From JAXGXJ01 sp050943595 (GTDB lineage Bacteria; Actinomycetota; Thermoleophilia; RBG-16-64-13), in assembly GCA_050943595.1 (NCBI GenBank), contig JBMNPM010000002.1, forward strand, positions 62,001 through 126,000: a DNA stretch of 64,000 nt, read 5' to 3'. The notes beneath the pieces are model-generated. The model worked only from the letters and a program-made list of their open reading frames with translations, did not search any database and had not been told where the DNA came from. Each line of letters starts with the position of its first letter. Positions within the stretch are counted from its first letter, which is position 1. This document shows positions 54,877-62,413 of the stretch, piece after piece. Both the position numbers and the translations under genes were made by a program.

Positions 54877-55862
54877 CGCAGCGCGTCCACGATGCGGTCA
54901 ACGTTCCAACGCATCATGTCGATGTAGGTGGGGGCTTCCTTGCCCAGATCGTGAGTATGCAGATCGGTCACGACCTTTACCCCCGTCTCCGCAGCCACCT
55001 GTTTGGCCAAGTCGGCATTGCTCCCCGTCTCGAGGAAGATGGCCGGTGCGCCGGTCGTTCGTATCTCGTTGATCAATGTAGCCACCTGTTGTGCCGATGG
55101 AGCACTTTCAGCGCTCAAACCTTCAAACACGGTCCCCACGACGGTGAAACCGTAGCGGTCGGCAAAATAGCCGAAGCTCTCGTGGTTGGTGACCAGGAGT
55201 CGGCGGGCCTCAGGGATTCGCTCCACCTGCTCCTTAATCCAAGCGTCCAGTTCGCGCAGTTTATCCGTGTAGGCCGTCGCATTGGCCGTATAGATCGCTG
55301 CTCCCTCCGGGTCGATCTTGATCAACGCATCTCTGATGTTGGTCACATAGGTGAGGACGTTAACGGGGTCGAGCCAGAAGTGAGGATCGACCGGCCCTGC
55401 TTGGCCCGTATCGCCGTGCCCTGTCGCCCGCCCAGGCAGGCCGTGCGCCGCTTCCACGATAAGCCGTCCCGACCGGACAGACGATGTTATGAATCCATCC
55501 AGCAATGGAGAAAGACCCGAGATGTCCAGTATCACTGCACGACTATCCGCGATCATCTTCGACACACTGGGAGTCGGCTCGAAGGCATGCGGATCGACCC
55601 CGGTTGGTATGAGACTCCCCACGGTCAGACGTCCGCCGGTAATGCTCTGCGTGATGTCGGCCAGGTAGACCGTGGTCGTCACGATGTCGATCCCCTCACT
55701 CCGCTCCTCATCCGACCCCCCACAGCCCGCCAGCAACAGAGCGATGACCGCAATCAGGACCAAGGCTGCCAGGGCCTGTAGGACCGGCGTCGACCGAACG
55801 ACGCTACTTCCCGTGCCACGCCGTGTACTCACGGCTGATGACTCAGACCTGTCGACCCTCAT
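54873..55862 (-). CDS. Metal ABC transporter substrate-binding lipoprotein
   Basis: About 329 residues from ATG 55862 (GGGAGG upstream), cluster A-I metal-binding protein. A signal region with lipobox LLAGCGGS anchors it to the membrane. Metal ligands expected by position include His in GVDPHAFEPTP, His in VDPHFWLDP, His in VTNHESFGYFADRYG and Asp in a late VVTDLHTHD. A short flexible loop (GLPGRATGHGDTGQ) replaces the long His-rich loop of many ZnuA proteins. It heads the uptake operon. Confidence 0.92.
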   Translation of the reverse strand: MRVDRSESSAVSTRRGTGSSVVRSTPVLQALAALVLIAVIALLLAGCGGSDEERSEGIDIVTTTVYLADITQSITGGRLTVGSLIPTGVDPHAFEPTPSVSKMIADSRAVILDISGLSPLLDGFITSSVRSGRLIVEAAHGLPGRATGHGDTGQAGPVDPHFWLDPVNVLTYVTNIRDALIKIDPEGAAIYTANATAYTDKLRELDAWIKEQVERIPEARRLLVTNHESFGYFADRYGFTVVGTVFEGLSAESAPSAQQVATLINEIRTTGAPAIFLETGSNADLAKQVAAETGVKVVTDLHTHDLGKEAPTYIDMMRWNVDRIVDALR

Positions 55863-55875
55863 AACTACCTCCCGG

Positions 55876-56010
55876 CTACCGGAGTCCGACCGCACGCTCG
55901 AGGAGGGTACAGCCCTTGATGAACATCCGCCGGTCGCGGGCCTCGACCACACCGGCCTGCGAGAGTTGTCTGAGGGCACACGAAGAGATCCATCTGCTCA
56001 AGTATGCTGT
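55876..56010 (-). pseudogene. Possible remnant of a winged-helix regulator
   Basis: Upstream of the metal transporter, one minus-strand frame ends ALRQLSQAGVVEARDRRMFI then KGCTLLERAVGLR and a stop. This resembles the C-terminal recognition helix and wing of Crp/Fnr-type regulators. No start codon or preceding domain is recognisable, so it is either a decayed gene or coincidence. The lipoprotein's ribosome-binding site follows the stop. Confidence 0.3.
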
Positions 56011-56110
56011 TAAGGGTATCCACAGACGACTATGTTAGCGTCCGCAACAGGAAAGCACACGGCCCAGCACGGTCTGACGCTTTTCTAAATAACCACGCCC
56101 AAAGAGGACC

Positions 56111-56157
56111 CGGCCGGGCGTCCGGCAGCACTCAGGCGGCCGGACGCCGCCCGGCCG
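56111..56157 (-). terminator. Long GC-rich hairpin after hisG
   Basis: Arms of about 15 pairs: CGGCCGGGC-G-TCCGGC and its complement with a 3-base bulge. It starts 3 bases after the hisG stop in the direction of transcription. No U-tract follows, so it may act as a 3' stabilising or Rho-dependent end. Confidence 0.55.
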
Positions 56158-56159
56158 AG

Positions 56160-57029
56160 CTACATCACTATCTTGTTCAGCGGGTACTCAACGATACCCT
56201 GAGCACCGGCTTCTTTGAGGCGGGGAATGATAGAAGACACCGTGGATTCGGCGATGATGGTACTGACTGCCACCCATTCTTCATCGCTCAGAGTGGAGAC
56301 GGTCGGCTTGAGCAAGGCGGGAAGGACCTCGATCACCGCCGGCAGATCTGAACGCCTGACGTTCATCATGAGGCCTACTTTACCCAATGCAGCCATAGCT
56401 CCCTCGAGAAGCATGGACAGATCCTCAATCTTTTTCCGCTTCTCCGGATCCTTCCACGAATCGAGGTTGGCGATGAGCTGGGTGTTCGACTCCATCAACG
56501 TGTCGATGATACGCAGCTTGTTGGCGCGCAACGAACTCCCCGTCTCGGTGACCTCCACGATGGCATCGGCCAGATCGGGTGGCTTGACCTCGGTGGCTCC
56601 CCAACTGAACTCCACCCGGGCATTCACACCCTTTTCAGCCAGATAACGCTTGGTGGCAGCCACCAACTCGGTAGCGATGGTCTTGCCTTCCAGATCATAT
56701 ACGGTCTGGAAGGGGGACGATTCGGGCACGGCCAGTACCCAACGCACTTTGCCGGCGCTCACCTTTGAGTACACCAGATCGGCGACCCGGTGCACAGCAG
56801 CATCATTCTCCTGTATCCAGTCCAGACCGGTTATACCCGCATCGAGGTGCCCACTCTCCACATAGCGGGCCATCTCCTGGGCACGGATGAGCACGCACTT
56901 GATCTCCGGGTCGTCAATGCCCGGATAGTACGACCGGCTGCTGGTGGTCACGTTGAAGCCGGCCCGCCGGAACAGTTCGATGGTGGCGTTCTCAAGGCTG
57001 CCCTTGGGTATTCCGAGGTTCAAGATCAT
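56160..57029 (-). CDS. hisG: ATP phosphoribosyltransferase (HisG, long form)
   Basis: HisG_L, 289 residues, catalyses the first step of histidine synthesis from ATP and PRPP. The start MILNLGIPKGSLENATIELF, the GITGLDWI region and the PRPP motif EVTETGSSLRANKLRIID are typical. Its length indicates the long form with a C-terminal regulatory domain (~215-289, VRRSDLPAVIEVLPAL) that lets histidine feed back. GGAGAGAAG lies before the ATG. No other his gene is adjacent. Confidence 0.95.
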   Translation of the reverse strand: MILNLGIPKGSLENATIELFRRAGFNVTTSSRSYYPGIDDPEIKCVLIRAQEMARYVESGHLDAGITGLDWIQENDAAVHRVADLVYSKVSAGKVRWVLAVPESSPFQTVYDLEGKTIATELVAATKRYLAEKGVNARVEFSWGATEVKPPDLADAIVEVTETGSSLRANKLRIIDTLMESNTQLIANLDSWKDPEKRKKIEDLSMLLEGAMAALGKVGLMMNVRRSDLPAVIEVLPALLKPTVSTLSDEEWVAVSTIIAESTVSSIIPRLKEAGAQGIVEYPLNKIVM

Positions 57030-57085
57030 ATGTCTTCTCTCCGCCGCGTATGATGACCAGATTCAGAGCGCCGAAGCGCGAGGGC

Positions 57086-57113
57086 ATTATAACGCAGCTG
57101 GTTTCCCTCTAAA
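57086..57113 (-). promoter_or_regulatory. Candidate promoter of hisG
   Basis: Minus strand TTTAGA, 16 bases, TATAAT. The perfect -10 ends 57 bases upstream of the hisG start. It is the best promoter-like sequence in the hisG upstream region. Confidence 0.6.
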
Positions 57114-57249
57114 CCGAGTCCGGCGGCACAGCATGACACCGGCCGGAACGCGCGCCCACGGCAGCCGGCAAATCTAGCGATGACCCGCCTCCAGGCGAAC
57201 CGGGTGGCGACGCCAACGATCGATGTGGCCATACGCATCCATACAAAAT

Positions 57250-57270
57250 GAAAAACAGCACGAGTTGCTG
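57250..57270 (-). terminator. Small terminator-like hairpin upstream of hisG
   Basis: Minus strand ACAGCA-ACTCG-TGCTGT followed by TTTTCATTTTG. It has the shape of a weak intrinsic terminator, but no clear minus-strand gene lies upstream of it. It may block antisense transcription from the divergent DUF4145 region. The remainder of 57114-57383 shows no gene; a tandem CATGTAGCAGAA-type duplication is near 57318-57342. Confidence 0.35.
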
Positions 57271-57383
57271 TGAAACATGCCGGGCGGGTATTCTTTCTTT
57301 TTGCCGATCTCATCCGTATGTAGCAGAACATGTAGCAGAACGCCGTCGGTGCACCGACGCCAGTCCAGGAGGGTTTCAGAAGG

Positions 57384-58016
57384 ATGGAATGCCCACACTG
57401 CCAATCAGAGTTCACCGCAACGCCCCACTCCTTCGCTCTGGGTGAGGATCGCGACGGCACGTGGCAGGTCTCCAGCATGAGATGCTCCATGTGTGACCGC
57501 CTCATCGTTCACCTGTCGACTGATGGGGGAGCGACGTACCCCGTCCGGCCACAGACCATGGGTCGCGCCTGTCTCGGACCCGACGTTCCCAAGGACTATG
57601 CGGACGAATACCATGCTGCATGCCAGGTACTCTTCTTCAGCCGCCAGGCTGCCGGAGCGATCAGCCGGCGACTGCTCCACCTCGTGTTGGCCGTCAAGGC
57701 AGGCGCCGGCAAAGGCGGCCTCACCGAACAGATCCAAGCCGCGCTCGAGTCGGACATGCCCCAGTACCTCAAACAGGCTCTACAGACGCTCGTCCGCGTC
57801 GCCAAACTCGAACCCGGCTCGCTCAAGAGTGACAAGCCGGACGCCCTCTACCCGGTCGAGGTCGGAGAACCGGAATGGACGCTGGACGTTTTGCAGTCCA
57901 TGTTCGAGTTCTACTTCGTGCAGCCGGCCAAGATGCAGCGTAGGCAGGCCAGGCTAGAAGAAACGATCGCCCCCACAGCCACCGTCACCGTCACCGACAC
58001 CTCCAGCTCCGTGTGA
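57384..58016 (+). CDS. DUF4145-like protein with N-terminal zinc ribbon
   Basis: 210 residues. The N-terminal ECPHCQSEF and MRCSMCDRLIVHL make a C2C2 zinc ribbon. The rest resembles DUF4145: YADEYHAACQVLFFSRQAAG then AISRRLLHLVL, followed by a helical region. DUF4145 also occurs attached to restriction subunits and mobile-element genes, and its function is unclear. AGGAGG and AGAAGG precede the ATG. It overlaps the serine acetyltransferase gene by 4 bp if the latter starts at GTG 58013. Confidence 0.75.
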   Translation: MECPHCQSEFTATPHSFALGEDRDGTWQVSSMRCSMCDRLIVHLSTDGGATYPVRPQTMGRACLGPDVPKDYADEYHAACQVLFFSRQAAGAISRRLLHLVLAVKAGAGKGGLTEQIQAALESDMPQYLKQALQTLVRVAKLEPGSLKSDKPDALYPVEVGEPEWTLDVLQSMFEFYFVQPAKMQRRQARLEETIAPTATVTVTDTSSSV

Positions 58017-59029
58017 TCTCTATGAACACACCCGAGAGCGAGGCAGGCCGTTTGATCAAAGAGGACACTCCCGACACGAGCGCCTCACTGCAACCCAACT
58101 GCCGGCGTGACGCGGACACGGCTGCGATGTACCAGAGTCATTTGCAGGCCCTGAGCGAACGCATCATCCAGGACTGCACCGACGAGGACTGCCACACGCA
58201 CATTGGTTTCAAGCCGATCCCGTCCCGCGGCGCCGTGACGGAGATCATCGACCGGGCGCGCGAGCTCCTTTTCCCCGGCTTCTTCAGCCGCGGGCGCATA
58301 GACCCGGTGAGCGCCCCGTTCATCCTCGGCCGGGTCATGATGACCCTTTTCGATCTCTTATCGGAGCAGGTCTCACGCAGTATCCAGCATGACTGCTTCC
58401 GCCTCAACAAGGAATGCAGCAACTGCGAGGAACGTGGGTTCCAGGCGGCACTGGCCCTATTGACGGACCTTCCGGCCATCCGACGCGTCTTGGCCGCCGA
58501 CATCCACGCCACCTTCGAAGGCGACCCGGCGGCGCGCACGACGGACGAGATCGTGTACAGCTATCCCGGGCTCCAGGCCATCGCCGTGTACCGCCTGGCC
58601 CACCGTCTCTTCGAACTCCAGGTCCCCATGTTGCCGCGCATGATGACGGAAAAAATGCACAGTGTCACCGGCATCGACATCCACCCAGGAGCCGACATCG
58701 GTAGCGGTTTTGTCATCGACCACGGGACCGGCGTGGTCATCGGCGAGACCTGCCACATCGGAGAGCGGGTACGCATCTACCAGGGTGTCACGCTGGGAGC
58801 GTTGTCCCTGCCCAAAGGCGCCGGTGATCAGTACCGGGACAAAAAGCGACACCCCACCATAGAAGACGACGTGATCATCTACTCGGGTGCGACCATCCTA
58901 GGCGGGGACACCGTTATCGGGGCGCGTTCGGTGATCGGTGGTAACGTATGGCTCACCGAGTCGGTGCCCCCCGATACCGTGGTCATGATCGAGACTCCCC
59001 GCCTGATCAAGAAACCCAAGGACATGTAA
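58013..59029 (+). CDS. cysE: Serine O-acetyltransferase
   Basis: About 338 residues, makes O-acetylserine for cysteine synthesis. An N-terminal helical domain (~1-190) of the SrpH/EpsC type is followed by a left-handed beta-helix: MHSVTGIDIHPGADIGSGFV, IDHGTGVVIGETCHIGERV, YQGVTLGALSLPKG and KKRHPTIEDDVIIYSGA. The DH pair (Asp, His) and the GVTLGA active-site region are intact. It starts at GTG 58013 (overlapping the previous stop) or ATG 58022. cysK is not adjacent. Confidence 0.9.
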   Translation: MISMNTPESEAGRLIKEDTPDTSASLQPNCRRDADTAAMYQSHLQALSERIIQDCTDEDCHTHIGFKPIPSRGAVTEIIDRARELLFPGFFSRGRIDPVSAPFILGRVMMTLFDLLSEQVSRSIQHDCFRLNKECSNCEERGFQAALALLTDLPAIRRVLAADIHATFEGDPAARTTDEIVYSYPGLQAIAVYRLAHRLFELQVPMLPRMMTEKMHSVTGIDIHPGADIGSGFVIDHGTGVVIGETCHIGERVRIYQGVTLGALSLPKGAGDQYRDKKRHPTIEDDVIIYSGATILGGDTVIGARSVIGGNVWLTESVPPDTVVMIETPRLIKKPKDM

Positions 59030-59040
59030 GCCCATGCTAC

Positions 59041-60687
59041 TCACATCCTGTCGACTAGGTCTGAGAGGGTAGACTTGACTTTACCCAGCCCCTTTCGGAC
59101 CGAATCCCATATGCCGTCGTCCGGAGCATAATCCCAGCCATCGATGTCGAGTGGGATGGTGACCACCGGCGGAGACGCCGCCACCGAGATCGTCACCTCG
59201 GAGCCCGGTTTGACCTTCTGGGCGGCCGCAGGATCCTGGGCGAACACCAAGCCAGGCACCACGCTCAGCGTAACCTCTTCCACCGCTCTCCCCCTGAGAC
59301 CGCGCGCGGCCAACTCGGCCAGCGCATCATCGCGAGACATCCCTTCCACGTTTGGAACGGAGACCAGAGGCGGCCCCGCTGAAAGCCACACGAGTACGGT
59401 GCCGCCAGCCTCGGTCGAAGCGCTTCCCGTGGGGTGCTGACGGAGGACAGCGCCTTCCGCAATATCGGCTGAATCCTCGGGCGATCCTCCTTCTGCCACC
59501 GTAAGCCCCACGTCTTCCCCAGCCCTCTTCGCGTCGGATAGCGTCTTCCCAACCAAGTCGGGTACAACAACCGTCCGCACTCCGTCCAAGAGATGTGTGG
59601 CGGCTATATATCCACCGCCAGCGAGCAGCGCCACCAGTACGGCAACCACAACCCAGGTACCAACCCGACGCCATCGACCCGGCCGTAGGTCTTCCGGTGA
59701 GGCGGCCGGCCTGCCAACAGCAGCCGCCGCGCCTCCTGTCCCTTTCCGCACCACCTGTGCAGCCTCGTCCGGGCCCTGCCGGATCACCCGCGGAGATGCC
59801 ACCCCGCCGTCCTCAGCACTCCGCCGGCGGACCTCTGTGGTTGCGACCGCCGAGAGGGGCGGACGCGGCCGTCCGGACGACCACCCCTCCAGATCTGCGA
59901 GAAACTCCGTAGCCGCTCCGTAACGCTCCTCGGGGCTCTTGGCCAGTGCCCGCAGGATGACCCTCTCCAGCTCCTCAGGTAGTCCCGGGACGAGCTCACG
60001 AGGCGGCAGAGGGGGCTCATCCACGTGCTGCATGGCGATCACCACCGCGTTCGCACCCACGAAGGGTGGCCTCTTGGTAGCCATCTCGTACATGACGGCA
60101 CCAAGCGAGTAGAGGTCCGAGGCCGGATACACAGGCTCCCCCTGCGCCTGCTCCGGAGACAGGTACAGGGCCGTACCGATAATGGCACCGGCGGCAGTCG
60201 CTTCACCCGATGCGACAGCCCGCACGATACCGAAGTCGGCCACCTTCACATGCCCCTCGGCGTCGACGAGGATATTCTCCGGCTTGATGTCGCGGTGGAT
60301 GAGGCCACGAACATGAGCAGCCTGCAGGGCGAGGAGGATCTGGCGGGCGATGAAGACGATGCGCTCGGGTGCAAGGGGGGCCTCGTCCCAGATGATCTCA
60401 TCGAGAGAACGGCCGGGCACGTATTCCATGGAGATGTAGTACGTGCCACCGACTTCGCCACGATCGTACACGTGGACGATGTTGGGATGGCTCAGACGGG
60501 CTGCAACTCCCGCCTCACGCCGGAAGCGCTCGATGAGGTCGGGGTCGCCGGCATACCTGGGTAGAAGTAGTTTGAGAGCCACATCTCGATCGAGTCGTAG
60601 ATCTCGGGCCAGATACACCTCGGCCATTCCTCCACTGCCCAATGCCCTGGTGATCCGGTAGCGATCGGCGAACACACTCCCTATCAC
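59041..60687 (-). CDS. PASTA-domain Ser/Thr protein kinase (PknB-like)
   Basis: 548 residues, Hanks-type membrane kinase that senses muropeptides. The kinase domain has Gly-loop GSGGMAEV (17-24), Lys39 (VALKLL), HRDIKPEN (131-138) and DFG (151-153). After a proline-rich linker comes one membrane segment (about 350-370, VVVAVLVALLAGGGYIAA), then two PASTA domains (VVVPDLVGKTLSDAK and VSVPNVEGMSRDDALAELA) and an acidic C-terminus. No cognate phosphatase is adjacent; it diverges from the NodB gene across a 230-bp spacer. Confidence 0.94.
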   Translation of the reverse strand: MIGSVFADRYRITRALGSGGMAEVYLARDLRLDRDVALKLLLPRYAGDPDLIERFRREAGVAARLSHPNIVHVYDRGEVGGTYYISMEYVPGRSLDEIIWDEAPLAPERIVFIARQILLALQAAHVRGLIHRDIKPENILVDAEGHVKVADFGIVRAVASGEATAAGAIIGTALYLSPEQAQGEPVYPASDLYSLGAVMYEMATKRPPFVGANAVVIAMQHVDEPPLPPRELVPGLPEELERVILRALAKSPEERYGAATEFLADLEGWSSGRPRPPLSAVATTEVRRRSAEDGGVASPRVIRQGPDEAAQVVRKGTGGAAAAVGRPAASPEDLRPGRWRRVGTWVVVAVLVALLAGGGYIAATHLLDGVRTVVVPDLVGKTLSDAKRAGEDVGLTVAEGGSPEDSADIAEGAVLRQHPTGSASTEAGGTVLVWLSAGPPLVSVPNVEGMSRDDALAELAARGLRGRAVEEVTLSVVPGLVFAQDPAAAQKVKPGSEVTISVAASPPVVTIPLDIDGWDYAPDDGIWDSVRKGLGKVKSTLSDLVDRM

Positions 60688-60920
60688 ACTCTACCCACCC
60701 TTGAGATACGCCCCGCCGTCGCAAGATTACCCCATCGGGATGGCTACTGCATTCACCGTCCGGCCCCTCAGTAACTCGCTCATCCGGCCGCCATCGACCG
60801 GCCGCCACTGTCACATGCGCCGCCGGAGCGCTGTATGATTGAGTGGTGGCCGTCAGGCGAGGTCGTAGCCTCTCCCTAGGGTCAGACGGCCGGCTTCTGT
60901 ACCTCGACCACAGGAGACGC

Positions 60921-61652
60921 ATGGACCGTCCTCTGCGTGCACATCACCGCGACCCATCCCACGCAGCCAGGGTCACGCTTCTTCCGGCCTTTATTGCCAC
61001 CCTCCTAGCTGTGGTGTTCACCTTAGTGATGAGCCCAGCGACCCAGGCTGCCTCTCCGGCTTCCACCGTCTACGCAGGCCCCAGCGATCGCAAGTGGATC
61101 GCCCTCACCTTCGACGACAACACCATCCCCGACCCCAGCCTCGCAACCTTGAAGATGCTCCTCGCATACCGGGTCCCGACCACCCTCTTCCTCGTGGGCA
61201 AAGCCGTGGATGAGTTCCCCGACGTCACCACGATGATCCTCCAAGGGGTCACAGAGGGCCTGTTTGAGGTAGGCGACCACAGCGCAACTCACGTGGATCT
61301 CACCGCCATCCCCGATGCCGACCTCCCCCTGCAGGTAGGTGGAGGAACAGAGGCCTTCCGCTCGGCGACCGGCGCACCGGTGACCTCATTGCTCCGGCCA
61401 CCCTACGGACGGTACAACCCACACGTGGCCCAGGTGGCAGGTGACAAAGGATTCTCCCATATCATCCTCTGGGACGTCGGCGTCGCAGACTGGACGGGCG
61501 AGCCGGCGAAGGCCATCGAAGACGCCGTCGTAGCCCAAGCCCACAACGGCGCCATCGTCCTGCTGCACATGGCGGCCCCACCCGCGCCCTTACCAGAGGC
61601 CAGACGGCGAAGATGGCCGTCCTGGTCGCAGGGATCCACACCAACGCCATAG
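60921..61652 (+). CDS. Secreted polysaccharide deacetylase (NodB), 5' part of a frameshifted gene
   Basis: From ATG 60921 (AGGAG upstream) a signal segment (VTLLPAFIATLLAVVFTLVM) leads to a NodB homology domain that removes acetyl groups from peptidoglycan or glycan. Motifs are TFDDN (normally TFDDG), HSATH (metal His pair), LRPPYGRYN and WDVGVADW. The last residues read IVLLHMAAPPAPLPE, whereas the other frame continues as HGGPTRALTRGQTAKM, the family's usual LLHGG. The frame therefore breaks at about 61566-61571 and the end of this reading (to 61652) is likely false. A TATGAT box lies near 60834. Confidence 0.88.
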   Translation: MDRPLRAHHRDPSHAARVTLLPAFIATLLAVVFTLVMSPATQAASPASTVYAGPSDRKWIALTFDDNTIPDPSLATLKMLLAYRVPTTLFLVGKAVDEFPDVTTMILQGVTEGLFEVGDHSATHVDLTAIPDADLPLQVGGGTEAFRSATGAPVTSLLRPPYGRYNPHVAQVAGDKGFSHIILWDVGVADWTGEPAKAIEDAVVAQAHNGAIVLLHMAAPPAPLPEARRRRWPSWSQGSTPTP

Positions 61653-62413
61653 ATAGCCTCAAGACACAGACCTTCTGGGATGTGATCCCCACATATGACG
61701 ACCGGGGCACCATTGAACCTTATCCCTACGATTTCGTGGAAGAGGCGGCACACGCTGGACTGATGGTGGGCAGCACGGACGATCGCGGCCTACACGTCTT
61801 TAGACCCCATGAGGCCGTCACACGCCTCCAACTTGCACAAATCATGGCCCGCATGGCCCGTCAGTACAAAGGATATCCGGCCAAACTCGACGGCCCAAGA
61901 ATCTCCTTCCCCGACGTCCCCGCCTACGCGGCCGCCGATGTCAACCTCGTGGCCCAGTTGGGGGTCATGGTCGGCTACTCGCCAAGCGCATTTGGCAGCA
62001 GGCAGCCGACCCAGCGTGGCCATGCAGCCCTGGTGATGAGCCGCCTTCCTACACCTACCGCGCTTCCAGCGCTCCTAGCAGGCCACCTCGGCAGCTCCGC
62101 CCGCGCCGCAGGTCGTGCTCATATCCTCGCGCCGGTTGGCACCTTCGGTCCGGCCTGCGTCCTTGACGGCCCGTGCCGAGTCTGCCTCGTCGAGACAGAT
62201 GACGTCGGATTCCTGAGAAGTACGACATCCCGGGAAGATACCCGTGTCGTGGAGCTCAAAGGGCACGTAGGTAGGTACGAGAGTCTGGAAGGCGGCGACC
62301 ATAGTATCGCGGTCTGGGTTACTGCGCGCCAGTTCGACCAGCCGTTCCAGCTTCACGAAGAAATCCTCCGCCGCCAGGCCTTCTCTGTCCGTGCACCCCA
62401 CGTCACCATCTGA
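61568..62413 (+). pseudogene. SLH-domain part of NodB protein, in shifted frame
   Basis: Continuation of the NodB gene in another frame: HGGPTRALTRGQTAKMAVLV, then two S-layer-homology-like repeats (FWDVIPTYDD to LQLAQIMARMA, and FPDVPAYAAADVNLVAQLGV to HAALVMSRL). SLH repeats bind secondary cell-wall polymers and hold proteins at the surface. The frame runs on to a stop at 62413 across the convergent dehydratase gene, with antisense-like sequence after ~62060, so the natural end is probably nearer 62060. Either the gene is decaying or two bases are miscalled. Confidence 0.7.

Noticed and set aside
57026..57505. A 159-codon minus-strand frame upstream of hisG
   Set aside because: The composition is Cys/Arg/Trp-rich with no family match, and it overlaps the well-supported DUF4145 gene and the hisG promoter.
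61613..61652. SLH protein as an independent gene starting at ATG 61613
   Set aside because: The frame continues upstream with TRALTRGQTAK, and the NodB frame loses its family end at the same place, so one broken gene is more likely.
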